64,000 nt of DNA from Leptolyngbya sp. FACHB-8 (GTDB lineage: Bacteria > Cyanobacteriota > Cyanobacteriia > Elainellales > Elainellaceae), in the NCBI RefSeq assembly GCF_014695575.1, contig NZ_JACJOO010000064.1, positions 1-64,000 on the forward strand. The letters run 5' to 3'. Of the stretch, positions 52,958 through 62,377 are shown one piece after another. Both the position numbers and the translations under genes were made by a program. The stretch's first letter is position 1; each line of letters starts with the position of its first letter. Under the pieces are notes generated by a model. That model did no database searches. It was not told the DNA's origin and saw nothing but the letters and a program-made list of their open reading frames with translations.

Positions 52958-54279
52958 GGCGACGGAGCCTCCCCCGGTGCGGTGAGGGGTGTACCCGGAG
53001 TTAGCGTAACGCCAGAGGGAAGGACGGGAATAATCTGGTCTCCCGGAGCCAGACCAGACCGGATTTCCACCTGTTCCACGCTCTGAAGCCCCAGCACGAC
53101 CGATCGCCTCTGTGCCGTCCCATCCTCACCTCGCACCCAAACATAGGGGGAGTCTCCATTCTGAACGGCTGTAATGGGGATGGCGATCGCATTCCGGCTT
53201 CGCTCTAAAATAATTTCCACACTGACATCGCTACCGGGAATTAGGGTCTGGCTGGGAGCATCCAACACTACTCGTGCTTCCACAGTGGTTGGGTCGTTGC
53301 GGCCAGAATTGTTGGCACTAGGGGCAGCAGCCTGGGGCGCGACATCAGCAATCCGGCCTGCAAAGGTACGTGCATTGGGGCCAATAACGCTGACCCGCAC
53401 GGGCATGTTGGGTCGAACCCTTTGGGCATCCAATGTCAATAATTGAAGCCGTACCATTTCCTGGGTGGGGTCACCGATGGTGAGTAACTCCCCCTCCTGC
53501 TGAACCCCATCCCCCGGATTAACCAGGACGTTCAGAATAACGGCATCGAAAGGGGCCACAATCCGAGTGTCGGCAAGCTGGGCCTGCAGGGTTTGCAGCT
53601 GTAGTTCATCATTACGAAGCTCCAGCTCAGCATTGGCAAGATCTACTTCCGCATCCCGCAGGCTACTCTCAGCGTCTTCCAAAGCATTTTGGTCCCCTCG
53701 AAAATCGTCTTCAGAAATAAAGCCCTGGTCCAGCAACGACTGGGATTCCTGAACCCGTTCTTGTGCTCGAGCGCGGCGACCCTGACGTTCTTGAATGCGC
53801 TCTCGTTCTCGGTTGAAGGTGTTGCGGGATTTTTGCACATCCACCCGCGCCTGGTTTAGTTGCTGTTGTAGGTTGCGATCGCGCAACACCAACAAAACCT
53901 CCCCTTTAGCTACCCGCTGCCGCTCGTTCACGGCTACCGCTTCCACGGTCACATCAGTTGGTGCTTTGAAGGTCTGCTGTCCCCCCAATTCCACCACACC
54001 AGACCCAGTCACGATGACCTCCACATCCCCCCGCTGAGCCGGAATGGTTGCCACACTCACGGGTTCTGCTGGGGCACGCAAGGTTTTCTGATAGGCAAAC
54101 CAGCCTCCCAATCCCAGTAGTAAAACTAGACCAGAACCAATGATCCAACGTACCCCTCGGCGCTGCCGAGAATCGATATCCTCCTCCAGTAAACCCAGAC
54201 CCGTTGCAGACGTATTTTCAGGAAAATCGGATGGAGGTTGCTGAGGCTCCAAATCCGAAGATAAATCAGGTTTCACCAA
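52954..54279 (-). CDS. MacA/HlyD-type periplasmic adaptor
   Basis: 441 aa. One membrane anchor (residues ~45-65), then biotinyl-lipoyl halves either side of a long coiled coil (residues ~125-240), and a beta-barrel domain. This is the membrane-fusion protein layout that links an inner-membrane ABC pump to TolC. First gene of the adaptor-permease-TolC set. The upstream gap of 649 bp separates it from the ATPase gene. Confidence 0.88.
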   Translation of the reverse strand: MVKPDLSSDLEPQQPPSDFPENTSATGLGLLEEDIDSRQRRGVRWIIGSGLVLLLGLGGWFAYQKTLRAPAEPVSVATIPAQRGDVEVIVTGSGVVELGGQQTFKAPTDVTVEAVAVNERQRVAKGEVLLVLRDRNLQQQLNQARVDVQKSRNTFNRERERIQERQGRRARAQERVQESQSLLDQGFISEDDFRGDQNALEDAESSLRDAEVDLANAELELRNDELQLQTLQAQLADTRIVAPFDAVILNVLVNPGDGVQQEGELLTIGDPTQEMVRLQLLTLDAQRVRPNMPVRVSVIGPNARTFAGRIADVAPQAAAPSANNSGRNDPTTVEARVVLDAPSQTLIPGSDVSVEIILERSRNAIAIPITAVQNGDSPYVWVRGEDGTAQRRSVVLGLQSVEQVEIRSGLAPGDQIIPVLPSGVTLTPGTPLTAPGEAPSP

Positions 54280-54928
54280 ACCCCCTTAACTGACACCCAG
54301 ATTCAGGTAGACGACGTTGAACAGCACCATTTAAGCCAACACTTTAGAACACATTTCTTGAGATTTTACGCGCAAAAAAGAGTGGTGCCAACAGAAAGCC
54401 AAACCCTGTATTCTAGCAACCTCACAAAATGCCAATCTAAATCTCTAAAATACAGGCGACACAAACCCTATCTATATCGATGAGGTGGGCGAGACTATTC
54501 CAGAAATAGCCAAAGATAGCATACAAAGCAGGACACCGAAAATGATTCTTAGTGTAATACTTAGAACAGCTTTCGCTCATGTTCACAAGCCTCCGTCAAG
54601 TATCCAGACTCAGTACAAAAGAGAAGTATTAAACATCAAATTCAGAGATAAAATATCAGGCTCTATTAAAACGGGTAGACAAATAATAAAATCCTGAGGT
54701 AATTGCAAAAAGCATGAGCCATAAACACAGTAATTTTCAAAATGGCCTATCAGACAAACACATAATTGGATATTCTGCGAGAACTTAGTTTTTGTTTTAA
54801 CAGAACAACAAAAAACTAAGTTCTCAAACATCTCGACGGATGCTGATACAGCTCCTCAATCTATAACCCTTTCCGAGCCGATGAAGTACAAGAGATGGAT
54901 GTAAGGCCTTGTCCTACGCCCATTTGGC
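54280..54928. other. AT-rich gap between adaptor and ATPase genes
   Basis: 649 bp. The only structure is a 15-bp hairpin GAGAACTTAGTTTTT (54779-54793) with 54811-54825. Two short open frames (plus 54485-54697, minus 54610-54831) look accidental. Its AT content is above that of the neighbours, so foreign or decayed DNA is possible. Confidence 0.55.
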
Positions 54929-55678
54929 TTAACGAGGTATAGCGGCCGGCGTCGCACTATCATCTACAATACGTCCATCACTCATACGGATCATGCGCTG
55001 GCTGTAGCTGGCCACTTCCTGGGAGTGGGTAATTACAATCAGGGTCATACCACTGGCATGCAGTTCATCGAAAATCTGGGTGATGACTTGAGCTGACTGC
55101 GTATCCAGTGCCCCCGTTGGCTCATCGGCCAACAGAAGGACCGGACGATTCACCAATGCGCGGGCGATCGCCACCCGCTGCTGCTGTCCCCCCGACAATT
55201 GCCCTGGCTTTTTGTGGAGGCGATCGCTCAACCCCACCCGCTGCAAAGCATACTCGGCACGTTTACGCCGAAGCGAGTGCCCTACTCCGGCATACATCAT
55301 GGGTAAAATGACGTTTTCTAGAGCCGTCAGATTTGGCAGCAGCTCATAGCGCTGAAACACAAAGCCCAGCTTGCGGTTGCGAATTCTCGCCAAGCGGCTC
55401 TTGCTAAGCTGCGACACCTCGACTCCATCCAGGTAGTAGCGCCCTGAAGTCGGGCGATCGAGGCAGCCTATCAAGTTCATTAGCGTGCTTTTGCCGGAAC
55501 CAGACTGGCCAATAATAGCGCAGTACTCCCCAGCGTGGATGGAGAGAGAGATGCGATCGCACGCCCGAATCATCGCTTCTCCCTGACCATAGACACGGGA
55601 AATGTTATCCAGGCGAATCACCGCCTGACGTTCCGCTTCAATACCAGAATTTGATGCGCCCATGCCCAGCCTTATCAT
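54929..55678 (-). CDS. MacB/LolD-type ABC ATPase
   Basis: 249 aa. Walker [10 protein letters not shown], signature [15 protein letters not shown], Walker [13 protein letters not shown] and the H-loop (VITHSQE) are all intact. The sequence belongs to the MacB/LolD export class. It presumably drives the permease at 51761-52957, although a 649-bp gap and no co-transcription lie between. Start ATG 55678, or ATG 55663. Confidence 0.87.
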   Translation of the reverse strand: MIRLGMGASNSGIEAERQAVIRLDNISRVYGQGEAMIRACDRISLSIHAGEYCAIIGQSGSGKSTLMNLIGCLDRPTSGRYYLDGVEVSQLSKSRLARIRNRKLGFVFQRYELLPNLTALENVILPMMYAGVGHSLRRKRAEYALQRVGLSDRLHKKPGQLSGGQQQRVAIARALVNRPVLLLADEPTGALDTQSAQVITQIFDELHASGMTLIVITHSQEVASYSQRMIRMSDGRIVDDSATPAAIPR

Positions 55679-56271
55679 GCCGACACCGAGAGGGGTCGTT
55701 GCTACTGTAACCCTAAATTCTGCCCATGAGGAGCCTCACTCCTGAGGGGCTAAACAATTACACTCAACCCGCATGGATTTAAACAATCAGAAGGGTATAG
55801 CGCGAACCTGCATCATGGAATTTTGAGAGGTAATTTGATTGGGCTGTGGAGTGGGGTTTTGAGAGGAGAGCGATCGCCATATATAGCACTTTCATGCTAT
55901 ATCCTCATTTTGCCCAACTTTGACTGTGCTGTGGTCGGCTTTGCGCTTAAGAAATGATGTTTAAAGCGGCCGCTATACGGCCCAAATCTGCCCATTTTCG
56001 CACTAGAACAAAAGTACGCTTTTATGGCTTTAAATAGGGTATTTTTTGCCCTTTCTATAGCGTAGGTACGCTATAATGAATACATAAATTAAGTGCTGTG
56101 GCGATCGCTCTCTCTATTGACCAGCCTTGGCTTACAGATATGAGCCAGTGAGCGAGCGTGTGTAACGTGCGGTATCGCCCAGTTTTCTGCCCCCATCCGT
56201 CTTCAAACTATCCCGTCTGATCGTTCGCCTCTGAGCCGAGGTCGTTCAGCCCAATTTTTAGAGGAGTTCCC
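55679..56271. promoter_or_regulatory. 593-bp upstream region of orphan cluster with two dyads
   Basis: Two dyads: ATATAGCA..TGCTATAT near 55881-55903, and TATAGCGTAGGTACGCTATA near 56056-56075 (arms TATAGCGTA/TACGCTATA). They resemble operator sites, and both share TATAGC with family A ends. No ORF. A GAGGAG ribosome site lies just before 56272. Confidence 0.5.
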
Positions 56272-56562
56272 ATGGAACTGTACATCAACTCGGCCCGCAT
56301 TCGGCAGGCCATGACTGATGCGTTGCCTGACCTGAAGCACAACCTCCGGGAGCGATGGGGCGAAGACCCCTACACCGATCCAGAACTCATGGAGGCGATG
56401 CAGCGCTGGTTAGAGTTATCCATCGAAGCACTCGTGAATGAGATGGATTACCACCTTTACAGCGGAGCCTATCCCTTTAATCGGCACGACTTTGAACACG
56501 CCCTGAGGGCGATCGACCAGCGGCAGCAACAGGATTCGGGTGCCGGTCAAGCTGTGGCGTAA
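56272..56562 (+). CDS. Orphan small protein, cluster gene 1
   Basis: 96 aa, soluble and helical, with a strong GAGGAG ribosome site ahead of the ATG. Motif pieces LELSIEALVNEMDYHLYSGAYPFNRHDFEHALRAI suggest one compact helical domain. Unknown family to me. It comes 32 bp before the coiled-coil gene and is probably co-transcribed with it. Accessory-gene character is inferred from its neighbours. Confidence 0.65.
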   Translation: MELYINSARIRQAMTDALPDLKHNLRERWGEDPYTDPELMEAMQRWLELSIEALVNEMDYHLYSGAYPFNRHDFEHALRAIDQRQQQDSGAGQAVA

Positions 56563-56593
56563 AACAGATTTTTTCAATAAGGATTCACACACT

Positions 56594-57004
56594 ATGGTTA
56601 TGCAAACCCCTCGGAAACCAGAATTAACGATCAACGACTATCCCCATGAGATTGCCAAGTTGAGGACAGCGATCGCCCGTCTCGACCGCGAAGTTGCGAG
56701 TTTAGAGTATGCGATCGCCCGAATTGACCTGAGCATTGAAAACACCATTGCCAGCAACCGTGAGCTGAAGAACGACACCCAGCGTCGGGCGAAGCGCGGA
56801 GAGTTGCGTGGGTTCCATCCAGAGCTACGGACCTATCAAGAGCAGTTGACACGAGCCCGAGAGAAGCGTACCCGCAAGGAAATCCAACTGGAGATGCTGC
56901 GGAATGCGTTTAGTGTTGCCAAGCTCAAGCTACGGCACGAGATTGCTTCTATGGTTTTAGACCGCGATGTGGACTTGGCGATGGATTTGGCCTTGGCTGC
57001 CTAG
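56594..57004 (+). CDS. Coiled-coil orphan protein, cluster gene 2
   Basis: 136 aa from ATG 56594, which has AAGGA upstream. Residues ~15-110 form long amphipathic helices rich in Arg, Glu and Leu (IARLDREVASLEYAIARIDLSIEN; KRTRKEIQLEMLRNAFSVAKL). No known domain recognised. It could bind the product of the gene before it. The open frame extends upstream to 56540, overlapping gene 1, but that part does not look coding. Confidence 0.6.
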   Translation: MVMQTPRKPELTINDYPHEIAKLRTAIARLDREVASLEYAIARIDLSIENTIASNRELKNDTQRRAKRGELRGFHPELRTYQEQLTRAREKRTRKEIQLEMLRNAFSVAKLKLRHEIASMVLDRDVDLAMDLALAA

Positions 57005-57080
57005 GTGTAAAGCCCATTTTGAGAGCGATGGGACAGGCGATCGCTCCAAATGGGGTTGCTTCTCCGTTATCCTCTCTCAC

Positions 57081-57139
57081 GACCCATTTGAGCTATTGTT
57101 TTCTCGGGGACTCTCTCCGTGAACAACCTCAAATGGGTT
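57081..57139. repeat. Inverted repeat between cluster genes 2 and 3
   Basis: GACCCATTTGAG near 57081 pairs with CTCAAATGGGTTC near 57127-57139 across about 35 bases; the loop is large so a transcript hairpin is uncertain. Confidence 0.5.
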
Positions 57140-57186
57140 CTTCAATCAAGCATGATTACCGTTAGCGTTTACGGCATACCGTCCTG

Positions 57187-57441
57187 ATGGACATGAAAGA
57201 AATTTTGGCTCACCGCATGCAGCAGTTGGGCTATAGCCAGTACAAACTCACGCAGGAAGTTTGCAAATTGCGGTCCGAAGATGGCGATGTCCCCCCAGTG
57301 CTGAAATACAACTCCAGCATCGGCAAAGCTCTCAACGACCCCGACAATGTCAAGCTCTACATCATTGAGGATATTGTCAACGCATTGGGTGGCGAGATCA
57401 TTATCCGGTGGAACAACCCCCAGGAGATCCGCGTGGATTAA
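57187..57441 (+). CDS. XRE/Cro-like small regulator, cluster gene 3
   Basis: 84 aa. ILAHRMQQLGYSQYKLTQEVCKL...SSIGKALNDPDNVKLYIIEDIVNALGGEIIIRWN reads as a Cro/C1-type HTH: helices with the SQxxLTxxV recognition turn, then ...LxDIVxALG. Such proteins are phage-type repressors or antitoxin-like regulators. A dyad at 57473-57508 lies directly downstream and others upstream (55881, 56056). It may control this cluster. Confidence 0.6.
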   Translation: MDMKEILAHRMQQLGYSQYKLTQEVCKLRSEDGDVPPVLKYNSSIGKALNDPDNVKLYIIEDIVNALGGEIIIRWNNPQEIRVD

Positions 57442-57472
57442 CCTTTCCAGGCTTTATCACCCGTTCCAAGCA

Positions 57473-57508
57473 GATGAGGTACGTGAGACAAAGCCCACGT
57501 ACCTCATC
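57473..57508. repeat. 13-bp perfect hairpin after the XRE-like gene
   Basis: GATGAGGTACGTG (57473-57485) pairs exactly with 57496-57508; partial outer pairing CCAGG/CCTGG follows. Confidence 0.75.
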
Positions 57509-57561
57509 CGCCTGGAAAATGCTGTATCTTTGTTTTTCCTACTCTATCTTGAGAAATCGCC

Positions 57562-58056
57562 ATGCGACCCGCACCCATCCCCCCCGGCCCTGGTCAAGAA
57601 TCGGTCTGGGACTATCCCCGTCCCCCACGCCTGGAAGAAACCTCCAAACCCATCCAAATCATCTTTAATGGGGTCACGATTGCTGATACACACCGCGCCA
57701 AGCGGGTGTTAGAAACCAGCCATCCGCCAACCTATTACATCCCGCCAGAAAACATCAAGATGGAGTACCTGGTGGCGGCTGAGCGGGGCAGCTTTTGTGA
57801 GTGGAAGGGGCAGGCCCGCTACTTTACCGTGAAAGTGGGCGATCGCACAGCTACCGACGTTGCCTGGAGCTATCCCAACCCCACACCTACCTTCGCTGCC
57901 ATTCAAGACCACGTAGCCTTCTATGCTCATGCCATGGATGCCTGCTATGTGGATGGCGAAAAGGCTCAACCTCAACCCGGAAATTTCTATGGCGGTTGGG
58001 TTACGTCAGATATTGTGGGCCCATTCAAAGGTGAGCCGGGCAGTTGGGGTTGGTAA
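57562..58056 (+). CDS. DUF427 domain protein
   Basis: 164 aa. DUF427 motifs are visible: VTIADTHRAKRVLETSHPPTYYIP, WKGQARYFTV, AWSYPNP and VAFYAHAMDACYVDGE. The family is widespread in bacteria; function unknown. The last 32 bp overlap the convergent cobK gene end. It is separated from the XRE gene by the hairpin at 57473-57508. Confidence 0.85.
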   Translation: MRPAPIPPGPGQESVWDYPRPPRLEETSKPIQIIFNGVTIADTHRAKRVLETSHPPTYYIPPENIKMEYLVAAERGSFCEWKGQARYFTVKVGDRTATDVAWSYPNPTPTFAAIQDHVAFYAHAMDACYVDGEKAQPQPGNFYGGWVTSDIVGPFKGEPGSWGW

Positions 58057-58780
58057 GCAGCACCCATTCCACCGCTTCTGCAACAGTCGCAACTTGCGGC
58101 CCCTCAGGTAATGGGGGTCGTTCCACCATCACGACAGGCAGGCTCAACTCCCGAGCAGCCTGAAGCTTGGCATTTGTGGAGCCGCCGCTGTTCTTGCAGA
58201 CTAAGGCCTCGATCCGATACTCCAGCATCCAGGTTCGCTCTTGCTCAACAGTGAACGGAGGACGGCCATAGAGAATCTCGCCACCAGGAAGAGCGGCATC
58301 CGGTTGAGGAGCTTCCAGCAACCGCATGAGAAACCACAGGCTACGCAGAGGCGCAAAGGTGGCCAGATCCTGACGGCCAATCGCCAGGAAAATACGTTGG
58401 GCCAAACCAGGAAGTATTTCGGCGGCGGCTGACAGCGTTGGGACGGATAGCCAGCGATCGCCCTCCTCAGCCTTCCAGGCAGGGCGCACCAGCATAAGCC
58501 GGGGGATATGGCAGGTGTGGGTGGCGATCGCCGCCTGCTGAGACATCTGCTCGGCAAAGGGATGCGTAGCATCTACCACAACATCAATTTCTTCCTGCTG
58601 CAAGTAAGCGACTAGCCCTGCTACCCCGCCAAAGCCGCCCACCCGCCATAATCCAACTGGCGTACGAGGCTGTTGAGTTCTCCCGGCCAGGGATGTCATA
58701 ACGGTCAAACCCAGACCAGTAAGGGCTTCTGCCAACTGAAACGCGGACTCTGTACCACCCAAAATCAGAACGCGATTCAT
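58025..58780 (-). CDS. cobK: Cobalt-precorrin-6A reductase
   Basis: 251 aa from ATG 58780. The N-terminal MNRVLILGGTESAFQLAEAL is the CobK/CbiJ NAD(P)-binding signature; DATHPFAEQMS and LVCKNSGGSTNAKLQAARELSLPVVMVERPP are further family motifs. It reduces (cobalt-)precorrin-6A at the corrin ring in vitamin B12 synthesis. It stands alone, far from other cob genes, which is common in cyanobacteria. I do not see a cobalamin riboswitch in its upstream gap. Confidence 0.9.
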   Translation of the reverse strand: MNRVLILGGTESAFQLAEALTGLGLTVMTSLAGRTQQPRTPVGLWRVGGFGGVAGLVAYLQQEEIDVVVDATHPFAEQMSQQAAIATHTCHIPRLMLVRPAWKAEEGDRWLSVPTLSAAAEILPGLAQRIFLAIGRQDLATFAPLRSLWFLMRLLEAPQPDAALPGGEILYGRPPFTVEQERTWMLEYRIEALVCKNSGGSTNAKLQAARELSLPVVMVERPPLPEGPQVATVAEAVEWVLLTNPNCPAHL

Positions 58781-59279
58781 CCCAAATGCTGAGTTTCGTT
58801 GCAAAGGTTGCACACAAGTGTTACATTTCTTAACAGGGATTTGGAATGGCGATCGCGGCTTTGAGCCAATGAGTTTTCATGACTACCGGTCGTGCTGTCA
58901 GCCAAACTTGAATTCTCCTTCCAACACAGCAAGTATAACCAGCCTCCTTCCGTGGCTGGTTTTTATTTCAGCTTGGGCACGAGATATTCTACAATCCTTT
59001 CTTCCGGCTGCAATGCCAAACGTTTGTATTAATTCCTGTTGGCTATAAATGAAATCTCCCACAGATACACATACCTGCGGTTTAACCGTGATACCTTAGT
59101 GATTAGTGTGATAAGCCTGGGCATTGGGTATTAAGCCAGGCGAATTGTTTTGAGTAAAAATCTTTTCTTTTCTCATGACAGAATCTATCACCTTAGAGGG
59201 GCTAGCTCTATTTGTGGTTAGCAAATAGCTGTTCTAAGCAAATTTGTCTGAAACCGACGTCTGGAGGAATCTTTAATCT
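58781..59279. promoter_or_regulatory. 499-bp upstream region of RRM gene
   Basis: Holds a small terminator-like hairpin CCAGCC...GGCTGG followed by TTTTTATTT near 58938-58968, which could end a short transcript. A GGAGG ribosome site lies at about 59263-59267. The long leader fits the cold-induced rbp genes of cyanobacteria, but I cannot show it. Confidence 0.5.
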
Positions 59280-59732
59280 ATGTCTGTTCGTCTCTACATT
59301 GGCAATTTGCCTAAAGAGCTTGAGCGCCAGGAACTAGCCGCACTTTTTGAAGAATATGGCGATTCCGTTAGCACCAAGGTCATTACCGATCGCAAAACTG
59401 GCAAGTGCCGTGGTTTTGGCTTCGTTACCGTGAAAACGGACGAAGAAGCGGATAAAATCATCGAAAAATACAACGGATACACCCTGAAAGAAAGCACCCT
59501 CAAGATTGAGAAAGCGAACCCTCGTACCAAGGGTGAAGGCGAAGAGGGTAGCGAAGTGAGCGCACCCGCCCCATCGGGTGGCGGTCGCCGCAAGAATAAC
59601 AGCGGTGGCGGTGGCAACAAGCCGAAGCGCACCAGCAGTGGTGATTCCGATTCCGTACAGCCTGACCCTCGTTGGGCTCAAGAGCTCGAGAAACTGAAGG
59701 AATTGTTGGCGGCTCAAACTACCAATTCCTAA
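59280..59732 (+). CDS. RRM RNA-binding protein, Gly-rich tail
   Basis: 150 aa. One RRM domain (residues 1-80): RNP2 LYIGNL (residues 5-10) and RNP1 KCRGFGFV (residues ~42-49). A low-complexity Gly/Ser/Lys-rich tail (SGGGRRKNNSGGGG) and a short helical end follow. Cyanobacterial Rbp proteins of this layout bind single-stranded RNA, are often cold-induced, and are thought to aid RNA stability or localisation. Strong GGAGG ribosome site; terminator at 59760-59792. Confidence 0.9.
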   Translation: MSVRLYIGNLPKELERQELAALFEEYGDSVSTKVITDRKTGKCRGFGFVTVKTDEEADKIIEKYNGYTLKESTLKIEKANPRTKGEGEEGSEVSAPAPSGGGRRKNNSGGGGNKPKRTSSGDSDSVQPDPRWAQELEKLKELLAAQTTNS

Positions 59733-59759
59733 TTAGGGCTATCAATAGTCCTCTATGGC

Positions 59760-59792
59760 AATGGGAGCGTTCTACAGAACGCTCCCATTTTT
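59760..59792 (+). terminator. Rho-independent terminator after RRM gene
   Basis: AATGGGAGCGTTC pairs with GAACGCTCCCATT around TACA, followed by TTTT. Confidence 0.88.
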
Positions 59793-59832
59793 TATCGGTT
59801 AGACCGCCGCCAGTCGGGGCGGGAATGATGGG

Positions 59833-62181
59833 TTACCGTTTCAACCATTGAACGGCCTGTTGTTGGAGCATTGCGATCGCTGGGCTTGGATTCTGCGACT
59901 GAATGTTGCCCGGATTGCTCCAGGTAAAGGGGGCTTCTCGCTCTGCGGACATCCACAACAATCGTCGGGCACGGGTCATGGCTACATAAAGTAAACGAAA
60001 TTCCTCAGCCAGTTTAAGATAGTTGGCCTGTTCCCAGGCTCGTTGAGTTGGGGGTAAGGGAAATTGCCCATGAACGATGGCCCGAATTTGGGCTCGGGCA
60101 ATTTCTGCCAGACTAAAACGCCCTAAAAATTCACCCTGGGGCGGAATCCAGACATCACCGGGAATAGTGTTGGCATGGAGAAAAGGAAGAAAAACTGCAT
60201 CCCAATCCAATCCCTTAGCCTTGTGCATCGTCATAATGGTGAGCTGTCCGGCACGGGTATAGCGAGCATCCGTATCTGTTTGAACCGGCTCAAAACGTTC
60301 GGCTCGTACGATTTCTCCCAGAGCGCTGAGAATGGCCGGCAGAGAAGATTCAAACGTCGTTTGGCGAGCAATACGAACAGCTAATTTGTCAGCAGTCGCT
60401 AACTCAGTCTGGTCATAGCCCAGGGTTAATGCCAAAAACGGGATGAGTTGGTACGGGGGTAGCTCCAATCGGGCACGCAGCAGGTTGTTACAGTAGCGAC
60501 GGGCCGTCTGCACTGACTCCAGCTGCGCCGAATCCAGGGGGCCGGGGAAGAGAAATTGCTCTGGCTGGGGGGTAATTTCGTTGAGATCCTGGGTGGGTAC
60601 TCGCTGGCGGTTGACCAGCACTTGCAGGGCCGCTTTCAAGTAATCCGGCGAGTGGGGCCGCTCCAAAAATTGCAGCAGAGAAAAGATTTCAGCGGGAATG
60701 TGGGAGTGGCGATCGCGCTCTCCAACCTCATAAATCTCCAGACCCAACCGCTCAAAATCGACCCCAGTATCGACAGACTTCGAATTGCGAAGGCAATCGG
60801 CAATAAATTTACCCTGACGATTTTCCCGGACTAGAATGGCTAGACGGACTTCCGGATCACTCTGGTACAAATCCGCCACTCGCCGCGCAATCAGAGTGAC
60901 CGCATGGACTGGATCATTGGGAAAGCGAATTTCCAGGCCTTGACCCATCGGAGCGGGGTTAGCATCTGATTGCGGATCGCCAGCAGCCACCGGAAGGATA
61001 TTTTGTGGTCGAAATGGAACATTGAGACCATTTGGGCCTGGATAACGCTGGTTCACCCAGGCCAGCAATGTGTTAGCTGCTTGCATCAGAATCGGGCTGC
61101 TGCGGCCTGCCTGATCCATCGTCGCCAGTTGGCCCTGTGCCTGACACGCCTCGCAAAACTCCCGAAAAAACACGGGGTCTGCTGGGGTAAAGGTAGAGTT
61201 GATGGCCTGGTTGGGGTCACCTACTCGCACTAGGTTCATAGCTCCTGTTTGAGGATGGGTCGCCAGAATCTCTAGCAGGCGAGTTTGCAGGGGCGATGAA
61301 TCCTGCGCTTCATCCTCAAAAACAGCCGCGATCTGTCCCTGCCAGGTATAGCGGGCCTCGTTATCCTCCAGCACCCGGAGGGCCGCCAGAATCATGTCGT
61401 CGTAGTCGATGAAGCTACGCTGTTGCAGCAAGAGCTGGTACTGCTGGTAAAGGCCTGCAGCGATCGCCAACAAATCATAATCTGCCGCCGATTCTGCTTC
61501 ACTAACATTGCGAATGCGATCGCGACTATGGTGCACGAGCAGTTCGGAACTCAACCCCGAACTCTTCGCCTCCCGAATCACCGTGTGAGCCAGGCCCGGA
61601 AGAATTTCTGTGCGCAACACTGACTGCCGTCGCAACCGTTCAGTCTCTTCCCCGTCAAAACTCTGACCCTCAATTAACCGCTGGTAGAGAATGGGGTTAG
61701 CGGCCACCCACTGATCCACACTGGTACGAATCAACCGATGACTCTGATTCGGAGACACCAGGGTCATGCGATCGAGGGTGAGGCCTGATAGATCAGGATG
61801 ACGGGTTGCGATATTGAGAGCTAAACCATGCAGGGTGTAAACGACAAAACCACTAATGGGTAAGCCAAGCTTTTCAAGTTCCTGCCGCACCTTGAGGCGA
61901 AGATTGGCGGCAGCCGAGCGGGTGAAGGTGACCAGGAGAATTTGGCTATCCGATGGACGGCCCACCTCCCGCGCCTGAAGATAGCGACGGCCCAGTTGAA
62001 TGGCAGTGGCGATCGCCATCCCCGTTGACTTCCCGGCACCTGGTACTGCCGACACGGCCAGCGGCCCTTCCGTCCAATCGGCCAACGCCTGCTGGCCGGG
62101 CCGCAATTGGTCGCGCAACTGTCGCAGTTGTACATCCAACTCCTGCCACCGTTGCTCAATATTCAGAAATGCGTCAACCAT
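59833..62181 (-). CDS. UvrD/Rep-type superfamily I helicase
   Basis: 782 aa. Walker A in SAVPGAGKSTGMA (residues ~45-57), the DDMILAALRVL region, Walker B FEDEAQDSSPLQ, VGDPNQAI and the motifs VTMHKAKGLDWDAVFL and LLYVAMTRARRLLWMS are all present and complete. It should be an ATP-dependent 3'-5' DNA helicase for repair or recombination. It is shorter in the 2B region than Rep/UvrD but all seven motif regions can be found. Monocistronic; 3' terminator shared with the RRM gene is possible. Confidence 0.9.
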   Translation of the reverse strand: MVDAFLNIEQRWQELDVQLRQLRDQLRPGQQALADWTEGPLAVSAVPGAGKSTGMAIATAIQLGRRYLQAREVGRPSDSQILLVTFTRSAAANLRLKVRQELEKLGLPISGFVVYTLHGLALNIATRHPDLSGLTLDRMTLVSPNQSHRLIRTSVDQWVAANPILYQRLIEGQSFDGEETERLRRQSVLRTEILPGLAHTVIREAKSSGLSSELLVHHSRDRIRNVSEAESAADYDLLAIAAGLYQQYQLLLQQRSFIDYDDMILAALRVLEDNEARYTWQGQIAAVFEDEAQDSSPLQTRLLEILATHPQTGAMNLVRVGDPNQAINSTFTPADPVFFREFCEACQAQGQLATMDQAGRSSPILMQAANTLLAWVNQRYPGPNGLNVPFRPQNILPVAAGDPQSDANPAPMGQGLEIRFPNDPVHAVTLIARRVADLYQSDPEVRLAILVRENRQGKFIADCLRNSKSVDTGVDFERLGLEIYEVGERDRHSHIPAEIFSLLQFLERPHSPDYLKAALQVLVNRQRVPTQDLNEITPQPEQFLFPGPLDSAQLESVQTARRYCNNLLRARLELPPYQLIPFLALTLGYDQTELATADKLAVRIARQTTFESSLPAILSALGEIVRAERFEPVQTDTDARYTRAGQLTIMTMHKAKGLDWDAVFLPFLHANTIPGDVWIPPQGEFLGRFSLAEIARAQIRAIVHGQFPLPPTQRAWEQANYLKLAEEFRLLYVAMTRARRLLWMSAEREAPFTWSNPGNIQSQNPSPAIAMLQQQAVQWLKR

Positions 62182-62222
62182 ACCCTGACCTGACAGAGGG
62201 GCTATCTAGCCCTATTCTCGCT

Positions 62223-62317
62223 TATAGCAATGTGCAAGTGCGTTAAGTGCAGAAACGGTGGTGTGGGGCACGAAGTGCCCCACACCACCGTACTTAATCA
62301 ACGTGCACAGCGCTATG
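62223..62317. repeat. Hairpin element, family A copy 3
   Basis: Flanks and 17-bp core arms nearly identical with the copy at 4314-4408 and in the same orientation, but the loop is GAA (62272-62274) where copy 1 has TTC. The core is thus inverted relative to the flanks. Confidence 0.88.
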
Positions 62318-62377
62318 TACAGAACTGACGCAACCTGAGTTCACCTTTTTCAAGGACCATGTAAAGTCATTAGTTCG

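Noticed and set aside
54485-54831. Two opposing short frames in the AT-rich gap
   Set aside because: AT-rich chance frames without ribosome sites.
58781-59279. Cobalamin riboswitch near cobK
   Set aside because: No B12-box-like consensus is recognisable on either strand.
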